A stretch of 64,000 nucleotides of DNA from the NCBI GenBank assembly GCA_947069175.1, contig CAMTDV010001633.1, forward strand, positions 60,928,102 to 60,992,101, given 5' to 3'. The number at the start of each line of letters is the position of its first letter. The stretch's first letter is position 1. The position numbers were made by a program, and so were the translations under genes. Of the stretch, positions 33,579 to 45,658 are shown piece after piece. The notes under the pieces are model-generated. The model was not told where the DNA came from. It did no database searches and saw nothing but the letters and a program-made list of their open reading frames with translations. Origin of the DNA: Scalesia atractyloides (lineage: Eukaryota > Streptophyta > Magnoliopsida > Asterales > Asteraceae).

Positions 33579-34440
33579 GCCATTTTCGTCCCTGAGGTTT
33601 GGGCACATTTGCCATTTTCATCCAAAATGACACTTTGGTACCATTTTGCCCCCCACGTTTGTAACTTTTTGTCATTTCCGTCCAAATGCCTAACCTAGTT
33701 ACTTTATAACGTTAGATGGGTTATTTTTGAAAGAGTAAATTGCCATTTTCATCCCTGAGGTTTGGGCACATTTGCCATTTTCGTCGAAAATGACACTTGT
33801 AACTCCGGCACAACCTGCAACTCCGCCACCGTCTCCGGCACAACCTGCAAGTCCGGCACCACCTACAACTCTGGCACAACCTACAACTCAGGCACAAACC
33901 TGCAAGTCCGGCACCGTCTCCAACACAACCTGCAACTCCGACATAAACCTGCAAGTCCGGCACCGTCTCCGGCACAACCTGCAACTCCGGAACAAACCCG
34001 CAACTGCCGAAGTTGCAGGTGGCATCAGAGTTGCATGTTGTGCCGGAGACGGTGCCGGACTTGCAGGTTTGTGCCGGAGTTGCAGGTTGTGCCGAAGACG
34101 GTACTAGACTTGCAGGTTGTGCCAGAGTTGTAGGTGGTGCCGAACTTGCAGGTTGTGCCGGAGACGGTGGCGGAGTTGCAGGTTGTGCTGGAGACGGTGC
34201 CGGAGTTACAAGTGTCGTTTTGGATGAAAATGAAAAATGTGCCCAAACCTCAGGGGCGAAAATGGCAATTTACCCTTTCAAAAATAACCCATCTAACGTT
34301 ATAAAGTAACTAGGTTAGGCGTTTGGACGAAAATGGCAAAAAGTTACAAACGTGGGGGGCAAAATGGTACCAAAGTGTCATTTTGGACGAACATGGCAAA
34401 TGTACCCAAACCACAGGGACAAAAATGGCAATTTACTCTT
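33579..34440. mobile_element. Foldback element with nested inverted arms
   Basis: A palindrome of about 860 bp centred near 34008. The outer arms (33579-33728 and about 34290-34440) carry GGCAAATG.. and AAATTGCCATTTT sequence; inner arms repeat the same terminal sequence (about 33733-33800 and 34205-34285); the centre is an imperfect tandem repeat of about 20 bp (ACAACCTGCAACTCCGGC type) present forwards on the left and inverted on the right. The right outer end reads ATTTACTCTT; the matching left 15 bp are missing. A DNA-transposon-derived foldback is likely; the family is not certain. Confidence 0.7.
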
Positions 34441-36207
34441 TAATATATAACGAGTTGTACGAATTTCCCGCGTCCCCACTGAAACGTAAGCCAATACCGA
34501 TACTTACTCTCTTGAGACCGAGCAAATTCGTTACAACTTTAGATTTAAGCAATTTTAAATCTACACGGTCTTTTTCTCTTAAACACCGTCATAACACCCG
34601 TTTCTCAACATATATTCACATTTATCCAAAATCGTTTCTCCCCGAAACATATTTATATCAAAACCATATATTTTCCATGAAAATATATCCATAGTTTAAT
34701 CAAAGGTATATTTTATACAAATGTGTATATTTATCCTTTTAAGGTGTGTTCTTCCCCCAAAACAGTTATAAAAAACAGTAAAAAGAGGGTTATAGTGACA
34801 CTCACCTTTGGGTGCGTACTATAAATAGCGCAATCCCACGATTGTTTCTACACATCCTAATATACGTAGGAACGATTTATCAAACAATATATCACAATAT
34901 TCCTAAGTTTCTCCAAATCTTGGAATTTTCGCATAACTTTGAGATTTTCTCGAAAAAGTCATTATTTTTTATTATGTTGCCATTTTAATATATATACGAG
35001 TCCATACATATATATACATATATATATATATATATTAATATTTTGCGACTTGAACGATTTTATTGGTGATCCTCAATATTTTATATCCGTTAACACACCC
35101 ATTTATACGATATGCGCGTCGTAATATATACACATAAACGTACACAATTATTCAATATCGTAACATGCGAAAACTCGTTAACTTATACATTTTATCATTT
35201 TTAAAGAATGCATACATGAAATAACTTATTAAGTTAACCTATGTATCAATTTTCATGCTCGACAAATAAGTTACACATTTAACGCAATTTCACTGATTTT
35301 ACCGCTTTAAACACACAAGTGTACATACATAGTCTAAATTCCCGCTATCATGTCAACACTTAGCATATTATCATATACACACATTTAAACCACATAACTC
35401 ATTTTAACACATAAGGTTAACCCATGAACAACCTCTTCTAGTGTTCAATGAAAAATGCGTATTTTAGTGATTCGGTAACGTTTTCGGGAGCCGAAAGTCA
35501 CTTATGACTTACCAAACACCAAGTACACTTATTATAAGTTAAAATAGTTATATTTATATAAAAAATAGCAGTTTACTTACTGATCTAAAACAGTTTCGTA
35601 AAAATCTCTTAAAAAGTCGATTTTTACCGTTTTTAACGCATAGTTTTGCATCAAATGTTACCATAACCATCCCAAATCTAAACGACTTGATATTTTAACA
35701 TAACATGTGTTATTTACTGATTAAAATGATGGTTATATTCAGATTAGTTGAGTTTTTGTGTAAGCCATATAAATCATGCGATTTCACGTATTTTACAACT
35801 CTTTATGCACAATGTACTACATGCAAAGCTAGTAAACTTTATGACAAGTTTCATACCACTTTATTACATCAAATAACCTTATTTTTAAGGTTTATAATCT
35901 GATCTAAAACCATTTTTATCATAACATAATTTAATCATCATTTTATGACCATATATCCACATGCATGCCTAAGTACAAGCATCTAATGCATCCATAACAT
36001 ATCATCATCAACATGCATGAAATTAAATACATCCAATCTTCATTTAATTCATGTCCAACCATTCAAGAACATTCTCATCTTCATATGATTATCATCATCA
36101 AATCATTCCATCGTAAATGCAAGACATGTACACATATTCTTACACATCTAAATTTATTAACATCAAAGATTTACATGCATGCGTATATATATATATATAT
36201 ATATATG

Positions 36208-36349
36208 AAAGATAAATATGAAAAGTGAAATTTTGGAATCATATATGTATATATATGTGGCCATGTATATATATATATATATATATATATACATGGCCAC
36301 ATATATATACATATATGATTCCAAAATTTCACTTTTCATATTTATCTTT
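36208..36349. repeat. 142-bp near-perfect palindrome
   Basis: Arms of about 71 bp starting AAAGATAAATATGAAAAG and meeting in a TA dinucleotide run centred near 36278. I found no mismatch comparing the arms by eye. No target duplication is clear because the flanks are TA-rich. Confidence 0.8.
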
Positions 36350-37697
36350 TCATATCACATAACTTCCATATGACAACTTTTAAACATGCATGCATCAAAT
36401 CCTCATGAACATTATCAATCAAAGACATTCAAAATCAAAACTCAATCTCCTACACACATGTATACATACACACGACCACAAGAAAACACACTTACATCTC
36501 CATTTTTATTTTATACAAAAACCCATTTCTTATTGTTTTCAAGTTAGTCTTTAAACCCGAGAACAAGAGAAACTTTCACTATCATCTTCATCACCATGAA
36601 TCAGGATAAGATTTGAAAGTTAAGATATTATACCTTCAGGATTCTTAGTGGGTTTTAACAAAAGTGATGATATGAAGCCTTGTTCTTGCTTGAATCTCCT
36701 TGAAATCACCTTTGGATCTTCAAAATCACTTGAACACACCTTCAGATGCCCTTGAATCTTCAAGAAATGGATTGGAAATTTGAAAATGGTGGTGTCAAGG
36801 GGGGTGTTTGGCCAAAGCTTTTAGAGAGAGAGAGAGTGAAGATTAATTTTGTGATTATATCTTGGATTTGGAGAGATATTAAAAGATTCTTGTAAAGGTT
36901 AATCATCACTTGTGTTTCCCAATTCCCACAAGTGTCAAGAGAGAGGAAAGACAGTGTAATATATGGCTGCCACCTCTCATATATATACACGCCACACACG
37001 CATACATATGTATATCTAACATAAATTGGGCAAAAACTGGTATTTAACTGGGTACCGGGTGTTTTATCTAGCGTTTTAATCACGTTTTAACGCGTTTTTA
37101 ATTATCTTTAACACTCTATAAAAATAAACTCCCCAAAATATTACTAAACAATATTTTATTTGCCTGGACCGGCTACGTTGTCGGTATTTGGCAGTATGCG
37201 CTGTGTTGCGCTGTACGCGCTAAATTCGCAAAATAGGGATTTTAAACGTTTTAATTTATTTTTATCATTCTATAGGAATAAACTCGCCAAATTATTACTG
37301 AAATAATTATCAGTTGCCGTAACTGGCTGGGTTGACAGTATTTTGTCAGATACGTGCAGTATCGCGCAGTACGCTCTTAAACTCGAAAAATAGAGTTTCT
37401 TAGGGTTTTAAATTATTTTCCCTCACGAATATGATTAAATATGTTATTTTAATCATAACGGACTATTTTTAGGATTTTAACATTAATCGGGCGGTCACTG
37501 ACGTTCTTTTCGCATTTTATCCGTTACGCGATAAGCGTTTATCTTATCGTTGCCAACATATTTTTTTTAACAAACTTTGGATTTACCAACACATCAAATA
37601 CCACATATAAACATCATAAATAATCAAATACAACCTTTTATTCATTCATGACACGTGTTACATTTGTACGGTACAGCCTAAATAGCCGGGTGTCACA

Positions 37698-37732
37698 GTC
37701 TCCTCCTATTTAAGGAATTTCGTCCCGAAATT
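37698..37732 (-). other. Gypsy-2 purine tract and pol-end palindrome
   Basis: Minus strand: AATTTCGGGACGAAATT (37716-37732) then CCTTAAATAGGAGGAGAC up to the LTR at 37697. Confidence 0.7.
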
Positions 37733-37770
37733 CTTACACTGCAGGTTTCGGTCTCGCACTCCTCCTATTT

Positions 37771-40700
37771 CTATTGCATTTGGTTCTGTCGTTCCCATGT
37801 GAACTCGGGTCCACGCTTGGAATTCCAGCGAACCTTGACCAACTTAATCCGACTCCTCCTAAGCTTTTGAATCTTCTCATCTAGAACTTCTACTGGTTCT
37901 TCGATAAATCTCAGTTTATCGTCTACTTGAACCTCATCAGGGGGTATAAGTAATGTCTCATCTGACAGACACTTTCTCAGGTTGCAAACATGAAACACGT
38001 CATGAACTCCACACAATTTCTGTGGCAGCTTAAGCCTATACGCGACTGATCCAACTCGAGAGAGGACTTCGAAAGGACCTATATAACGCGGGCTAAGCTT
38101 TCCCCCTTTCCCAAACCTAACAACACCTTTCCAAGGTGACACCTTCAGCAGAACACGATCTCCGACTTGAAACTGCAATGGTTTCCTTCGGTTGTCTGCA
38201 TAACACTTCTGTCGATTGGCGGCAGCTTTCAACCTTTCCTTGATCTGGACAACCTTGTCGGTGGTTTCCAGGATAAGCTCAGGTCCAGTTAGTTGCCTTT
38301 CACCAACTTCAGCCCAGCAAAGGGGTGATCGACACTTCCTTCCATACAAAGCTTCAAACGGAGCAGCTTTGATACTAGCGAGGTAACTAATGATGTAAGA
38401 AAACTCATCTAATGGTAGATGAGTATCCCAACTTCGACCGAAATCAATCACACACGCTCTCAACATATCCTCTAATGTCTGAATGGTTCTCTCACTCTGA
38501 CCATCCGTTTAAGGATGATGCGCAGTACTCATATCCAAACGAGAACCCAACGACTCCTGAAGAGATCGCCAAAATCTGGAGTCAAATCGTCCATCTCTAT
38601 CAGAGATAATTGACACAAGCACTCCATGTCGGGCTACAATCTCGTTGAGGTACAACTGCGATATATTTTCCGTCTTGTCTGTTTCCTTAATGGGAAAGAA
38701 ATGGGCAGACTTCGTCAATCGATCCATAATTACCCATATGGTGTCATGTCCATGTGACGTACGGGGTAATTTGGTGATAAAGTCCATAGCAAGATGCTCC
38801 CACTTCCATTTAGGAATCTCTGGTTACTGCAGAAGCCTAGACGGCTTCTGATGCTCAGCTTTAACCTTCGAGCATGTCAGACATTTACTTACATACACCG
38901 CAATATATTTCTTCATATTCTGCCACCAATACAATTCCTTAATATCCTGATACATCTTGGTAGAACATGGGTGAATAGAATATCTAAACTTATGAGCCTC
39001 GTTCATAACCAGTTCACGTAGGTTACCCCTGAGTGGAACCCAAACCCGGTTCATGAAGTACATCACTTCATCCGCTTTTGGTATCAGTTCACATTCCAAA
39101 CCTCTCAAACCTTCTCTACTCAGATTCTCATCTCTTAAAGCTTCTCGCTATGCATTGCGAATTTGATCAGTCAAACTCATCTGTATGGTTAAACCCAAAG
39201 CACGCACACGTAAAGGTTTTCTCACTCTTTCCTACTGAGCACATCAGCAACAACATTGGCCTTCCCTAGGTGATAGCGAATATCACACTCATAATCAATG
39301 AGTAATTCCACCCATCGCCGTTGCCTCATGTTGAGTTCCTTCTGATCAAAGATATGTTGGAGACTCTTATGGTCTGTGTAAATCGTACACTTCGTGCCAT
39401 ACAGATAATGTCTCCAAATCTTCAAGGCAAACACAACATCTCCTAACTCCAAATCATTTGAGTTGTGTAGTTCTCCTCATGCACTTTCAGTTGTCTGGAT
39501 GCATAGGCTATCACTTCTCCTTTTGCATAAGCACGCAACCAAGGCCCATAAGTGACACATCGCAGTATACAACAAAACCGTCATTTCCCTCAGGCAAGGA
39601 AAAAATAGGTGCACTACATCCGAAAAACTTTCTCCTGCTTCTCTGTCCAATCAAACTTCTTGTCCTTCTGGGTCAATAGCGTCAATGGTTGAGCTATTTT
39701 GGAGAAATTCTCAATGAATCTTCTGTAATACCCAGCAAGTCCTAAGAATTGTCGTACCTCTAACGGAGTCCTTGGCGCTTCCCAATTCTTAATCGCCTCA
39801 ATCTTCGACGGATCCACATGTATACCTTTCTCGTTTATGACGTGGCCGATGAAATAAACATCTCGAATCCAAAACTCACATTTAGAGAACTTGGCATACA
39901 GCTTGTCGTTTTTTAATAACTCCAAAACAATCTTCAGATGTTGCTCATGATCTTCTTTGGTTCGTGAATAAATAAGTATATCGTCAATGAATACTATCAC
40001 GAATTTATCCAAATAGGGTTTGCATACCCTGTTCATGAGATCCATGAACACTGCAGGCGCATTAGTTAAGCCAAATGGCATGACTAAGAACTCATAATGG
40101 CCATAACGTGTTCTAAAAGTTGTCTTTGGAACATCCTCGTCAGCAATCTTCAATTGATGATATCCCGAACGCAAATCAATCTTCGAGTAGTAGTTGTATC
40201 CTTGCAACTGGTCGAACAGGTCATCTATTCTTGGAAGCGGTACCGATTCTTGATAGTCAGCTTGTTCAGCTCCCGATAATCTATGCACATCTTAAAGGAA
40301 CCATCCTTCTTCTTCACAAATAAAATGGTGCTCCCCAAGGAGAAAAGCTTGGGCGAATGAAACCTTTGTCTAAAAGCTCTTGAAGCTGATTCGACAACTC
40401 TTTCATTTCCGAAGGCGCTAATCTATAAGGAGATTTCGCAATCGGTGCAGCACCAGGAACAAGATCAATTCTAAACTCGATCTGTCTCGCAGGGGGCAAT
40501 CCAGGTAAGTCTTCGGGAAAAACTTCTAGATAATCACGTATTATAGGAATCTCTTCGATCTTCCTACCTTCAATTTTGGTATCAACTACGTTAACTAACG
40601 CATGATAACCCTTACGCAACATCTTGTGCATCTTCATGACACTAACGATTCTCGATTTCCGATATGATCGATCTCCATGAATTACTAACGCTTCACCACC

Positions 40701-40879
40701 AGGACGGAGTATATACACTAATTTCTCTGAACAAACAATCTCAGCTACGTTCTTGGATAGCCAATCCATCAGAACAACTACATCAAAACTACCCAGCTCC
40801 ACTGGTAATAAATCGATACTAAAACTATGATTGCATAACCGAATACTACAACCTCAAATGACTTCGCTAGTTTCTATCA
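37771..40879 (-). pseudogene. pol: Gypsy-2 copy B protease end and pol, broken
   Basis: Read on the minus strand: protease tail (LGSFDVVVLMDWLSKNVAEIVC, about 40735-40800), reverse transcriptase from about 40500 with a stop near 40315 (GAPFYL then stop) and FIDDILIYSRT near 39965-39995, RNase H pieces (about 39580 to 39222, ALKIWRHYLYGTKC), integrase zinc finger (HPCSTKMYQD.. CLTCSKVKAEH, about 38850-38985), core (MDFITKLPRTSHGHDTIW from 38787; SDRDGRF), and a C-terminal frame 38466-37771 ending in KVRWNSKRGPEFTWE. At least five frame breaks. Upstream it runs into the solo LTR at 40885; the protease frame continues at 54206. Confidence 0.8.
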
Positions 40880-40884
40880 ATTTA

Positions 40885-43626
40885 TGTAACACCCCAAAAA
40901 TGTCACAGTGGAAATACAAACGTAATAGTGACAGAAGTTGGTGCCCATAAATATCTTAGTGGACGATGCATCGTTAATTTTGGACATATTACTTAACTAA
41001 AACATTGTTTACAAGTTTAAACATAAACCACAACCATAGAGTAGCTAAGTTGTCTTGATCCTTATGGATCTTAATACAATCAGTCCCAAATAAGTTTTAA
41101 AAGTTGTCCAAAGTTTATTATTAAACAAAACATGCATCACAACCACAAGATACGCCAAAGATTCCCGAAGCCATGCTTAAGTACCTGAAGAACACGTTAA
41201 AATCAAGTGTCAACACAAAGGAGGGTGAGCTCACATATTCATACTTTAAAACAAGGAAAACTTTCTAATTATGTGTTTATTATCAAAACATCCAAATAAT
41301 ATTTTCGAAAGTTAATTTATTTCCTTAATAAAATCCATGGGTCAGCCGTCGTAAGCGTTTCCCCAAAACCTTCGATCTAAGCATCTTCCCAAGTTTTACA
41401 TATTCAATTTATTGCATCAAATGTTCAGACTCGTATGTTTGCAAGACAATACGAACTATATATTAACAATAAGGGTATAATCAAGACTAGACTATAATAG
41501 AATATCAATTCGTCGTTTGACTTGATCGGAGCGACCGATCACGACGGGGTAGTCAACCCGATAGATCTACCAACAATTCTACGTGTTCAATACTTAAATG
41601 ATTAAACAGCAATACTTGCGCATGCGCCCATAAAGGCCATCTATATCACTTGCCTCATGAACAATATATATACCTACTAAAATGATAAATTTAATGTATA
41701 ACGAGTTGTACGAATCCCCGACGTCCCCACCGAAATGTAAGCCTAATCCCGATACTTACTCTCTTGAGACTGAGCCAATTCGTCACAACTTTAGATTTAA
41801 GCATTTTTAAATCTACATGGTCGTTTTCTCTAAAACACCGTAAAATCCCCGTTCCATCCCCGAAACATATTTATTCACAAAACCGTTTCTACCCGAAACA
41901 TATTAATATCATCAAAATCATATATTTTCCATGAAAATATACATTTTATATAAGCAAAGGTATGTTTTATTCAAAAACATCTTTAATCCTTTTAAGGCGT
42001 GTTCTTCCCCCAAAACATATACAAAACAGTAAAAAGAGGGGGTTTAGTGACACTCACCTTTGGGTGCGTAATTAAATTATCGCGATCCCACAATTTGATT
42101 CTACACGTCCTTCTTGTTTTTGATGGGTTTTTAGCAAAGTATGATGGTATGGGGCTTGATTCTTTCTTGGAAACACCTTAGGATCTTCAAAACACCTTGA
42201 AACTAACTTGGATTAAGCTTTGAATCCTCAAGAACAAGCTTGAAATTCAAAATTGGGTGTGTGTATATGAGTTTACGGTTTTGAGAGAGAGTGTGGAAGA
42301 TATGAAAAGATTTTCGGTGTTGGGATTTGTCAAATATGGAGTATGTAAGTAATGTAAATGATTATGTATTGTTTCAAGGACTTACACTTGTCCAATTAGA
42401 AGAAGAATCAAAAAGGTGGGCAGCCCCTAATACCGCCACCTTGCTCTTTCTCTCTCATATATACATGCACATATACATATATAGGGGGAGGTTCATTTGA
42501 GAAGAAAATTTTTTTAAGAAGAAAAAGAACAAAGGGTAAAATGGTAAAATAATTTGTAGTTTTTCTTGCATCTCATTTATTACTATCATTAAGTAATTAA
42601 TTACTCATAAATGTTATTATTATTTACACTAATTTTTTTTGCCTACACACATAAAAAATTATCCTACACATTTCGAAAATTATCCTACACATATTTAAAT
42701 TTATCCTACACAACTCGTAGTTTATCCTACACAACTCGTAATTTTCCTACACACCTAGTAATTTGTCCTACACTCTAAATTTTATTTTTTGAAAAAAATA
42801 TATATTTTGAAAATAAGTTACAAATTAACTTAGTTAACTATGAAATAGAAAGACTAGAAATTAATGATTTATGTAAGTTTACAATTATATCCTTACATTA
42901 AAATTAAATGCAAATTTTAAATGAAGTAAAATGAATCATTCTTATTGGTTGAAACTTCTTCTTTTTTATTCTTACAAAAAATCTCTTCTCATTTGAACCA
43001 TACACTACATATATATTACATATATAGGTCAAAAACTGATATTTTACTGGATATCGGGTGTTTTATCTAGCGTTTTAATTGCGTTTAACGCGTTTTAAAT
43101 TATTTTTAACACTCTATAAAAATAAACACACCAAAATATTACTAAACAATATTTTATATGCCTGGTCCGGCTACGTTGTCGTTAATTGGCAGTATGCGCT
43201 TAAACTCGCAAAATAGGGATTTTAAGCGTTTTAATTTATTTTTATCATTCTATAAAAATAAACTTGGCAAATTATTACTATAATAATTATTGGTTGCCCT
43301 GAACTGGCTGTGTCGACAGTATTTTGTCAGATACGCGCAGTATCGCGTAGTACGTGCTTAAACTCGAAAAATAGAGTTTCTTAGCGTTTTAAATATTTTT
43401 TCCTCACGATTATGATTAAATATATTATTAAACTGATAACAGACTTTTTTTGGAATTTTAACATCATTCGGCGGTCACAGACGTTCGTTTCGCATTTTAA
43501 CCGTTACGCGATAAGCGTTTATCTTAATATTGCCAACGTAACTTTTATCAAACTTTGGATTTACCAACACATCAAATACCATATATAAACATCATAAGTA
43601 ATCAAATACGGCCTTTTATTCATTCA
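40885..43626 (-). repeat. Gypsy-2 solo LTR (b), left part
   Basis: Starts TGTAACACCCC and is preceded by ATTTA (40880-40884). Its other end is at 54200, followed by GTTTA (54201-54205), a 5-bp duplication with one change. It is interrupted at 43626 by Gypsy-3. Removing the LTR and one repeat copy restores an open protease frame apart from one TGA, so this is a solo LTR inserted in a Gypsy-2 body. Confidence 0.75.
42485..43016. mobile_element. MITE in LTR (b)
   Basis: Inverted ends GGTTCATTTGAGAAGA (from 42490) and GGTTCAAATGAGAAGA read inward from 42999, with similarity extending about 35 bp. The interior has five ATCCTACACA-type repeats (about 42660-42770). Direct repeats TACATATATAG at 42474-42484 and 43017-43027 may be the target duplication, though the flanks are AT-rich. 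The block is absent from the aligned LTR (a). No transposase. Confidence 0.6.
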
Positions 43627-44471
43627 TGTCACACCCCGACCGATGGAGGAATCACCGGGGTTAGTGGCACTAGGAGACCAGATTGTTCTTACGAGAATTC
43701 CATAACAATTATTCACAACATTACTAAACGTTTAACATCCCATACTATTAAACATAATATTCTAAATAATCATTACAAAATCCAAAGTTTTCTCATAAAA
43801 ACAAAACGGTTCGATTTCCCCTAGATTTATTACATTCCAACTAAACAAAACAAAAGAAAATAAACTAAGCTAAGCTAAGCATGCAATCATCCAAGCATCC
43901 ATAGCTAAATCCTCAACCTGTTACATACGTTAAAATACAAGTCAATACAATTAAGTAAAGGTGAGCATAGAGGTTTGAATACTACTAGCATAGTCGATAA
44001 AGCGTTTGTGAAACAAGCTAATTACATATCATGATACACCAAAACACTTAACATAACATAGGCTCATTTCTCATGCTAACTACCGTGAGAAGGCTTGCGC
44101 GTCCATCCTAACTAGACCCCGTCGGGTGTAAGCCACACTATAGTACCATACTAGCTAAGGAGGCAAGTTAACGAAAACAAGTCCGAGTCACATGTTTCTA
44201 GTATCACGTATTCGAGCATATACAATCAGATTATTCGTGTGTGATAAACAGTTTGATTTATGATGTGATTTTGATAAATGAACGTATGTAACACCCAAAA
44301 AGTGTGTTAAAGCAAAAATGGGTCAAGTATACTCACTGTGGGTGCGTTTTGGTAAGAGTTCGGGATCTGAGGAGAGTTGAGAAGAGCGCCGGATCAGCCT
44401 GCATACACGAACGGAAGTGCATCAGTCTTCGAAAGCTGAAACGGTTAAGTCTTGGTTGGGCAGTAGCCAAG

Positions 44472-44746
44472 TTCGGGCGAACTTGTGCGTAAACACACAA
44501 GTTCGAGCGAACTTGTACGAATTTGGTGAGATTAGAGCCAAGTTCGGTCGAACTTGATGAGCTTCCTGAGAAACTTGTCAAGTTCGGGCGAACTTGTAAG
44601 AAATCCTTATTGACTAGGCAAGTTCGGTCGAACTCGTATGGTTTCCTAAGAAACCAGGCAAGTTCAGGCGAACTTGCAAGAAAATTTGGTAAAGAAATAC
44701 TCAAGTTCGGTCGAACTTGACCCAAATGGGTACAAGTTCGGTCGAA
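44472..44746. repeat. Palindrome array downstream of Gypsy-3 TATA
   Basis: TTCGNNCGAA starts at 44472, 44502, 44543, 44583, 44623, 44706 and 44737, with a decayed copy near 44664. Four successive intervals are 40-42 bp. Central pairs GG, AG and GT vary; the flanking AAG/CTT arms are mostly kept. The 5' LTR has the same array (about 52512-52730) with one or two fewer units. Confidence 0.75.
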
Positions 44747-45431
44747 CTTGACCTAATAAGCTGGTGATTCTCGAGCGAACTTGGTGTTTCCGAGTCCAAA
44801 ATCTTGCGTTTTCGTGTCGTCTTCTGAGTAATCGAGTGTTCATCCCTCCGACCTTGTGCTACTAAGCGAACTTAGGTCAGAGAGGTCTTTTCAGAGACGT
44901 TTTAGCCGTTTTACAAAAGCGTGGGCTAATCCGGACAAACTCGGGGTTCGTTCGGGTTAGTCCGGCTTGTGTAAACCGTCACAAACGTCCGTGTGCTTCC
45001 AGATCTGGGATCTTGAATGATAGATGCTTCGTTTCATATCAGAAAATGAACAAAACATCCTCAAAAGTCCGTATTTTGTGTCAAAATCGATATTTACCAA
45101 AGCTTTTCTCTGATCTAGAACTTACAAGCCGAGATCTTGCAGATCTCGTGTTTGGGAAGCCTCTGCTAGCACCAAACGAACTTGTATTGTGTAGATCTAA
45201 GTTAAAAATAGAAGTTTTTGAAGAAAAAGATGAAGATTTTCGTAAAAGAATGGGTTTTGTATGAAAACAAAGGCTATGCCTTGTGCCAAAATCGTTGTAA
45301 ACCTTTGTAGATCGTTGATAAACGTTGTCGCAGTGAAAATCGGGTCGATTCTTACTTAGAACACGAAGGTTTCGAGTTGAGAGAGCTCTGGGCGAACTTG
45401 CAGCAAGTTCAAATGAGAGAAATGAACTTGG

Positions 45432-45658
45432 TATTTATAGGCGAAGGCAAAAAGTGAGGCTGGTGAGACCAAGTTCGGCCGAACTTGCATGAAAACATAC
45501 AATTTCGAGCGAACTTGATGGATTTTGGGGAAGAATTATGAGTAAGTTCGGCCGAACTTGCATATACTCATGCAAGTTTGCGCGAACTTGATAAAACAAA
45601 GGGGTTCCTAGTTGCCAGGCAAGTTCGGGCGAACTTGTGGTAGTCAAGTTCGGCCGAA
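45432..45658 (-). promoter_or_regulatory. Gypsy-3 LTR promoter: TATA box with upstream palindrome array
   Basis: TATAAATACC on the minus strand (TATA at 45432-45439). Upstream, at higher coordinates, TTCGNNCGAA occurs at 45474, 45504, 45547, 45624 and 45649, with a decayed copy at 45577. The 5' LTR matches, with TATA at 53410-53417. Confidence 0.6.

Larger units (their letters stand above)
33110..37697 (-). repeat. Gypsy-2 LTR (a), shared by copies A and B
   Basis: 4588 bp from TGTAACTCCCC to GGGTGTCACA. To its left is the primer-site side of copy A, to its right the purine-tract side of copy B, so one LTR serves two bodies. It contains a foldback element (33579-34440) and a 142-bp palindrome (36208-36349). 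Relative to LTR (b) it holds about 1.8 kb more sequence around 34860-36640, either an insertion here or a deletion there. Confidence 0.75.

Noticed and set aside
33721..34309. Cys/Gly-rich open frames in the foldback element
   Set aside because: They come from the 20-bp repeat in several frames and both strands, with no codon structure.
34939..36228. Small genes in the TA-rich part of LTR (a)
   Set aside because: Frames are short, low-complexity and lack codon bias; the region is LTR or inserted non-coding DNA.
44333..44725. Open frames with repeated QVRPNL / FGRTC words across the palindrome arrays
   Set aside because: They are chance translations of the repeated CAAGTTCGNNCGAACTTG units; both strands stay open for the same reason.
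45013..45264. Conserved 83-residue ORF present in both Gypsy-3 LTRs
   Set aside because: It lies in the identical block of the LTRs on the strand opposite to the element; conservation is explained by LTR identity, not coding.
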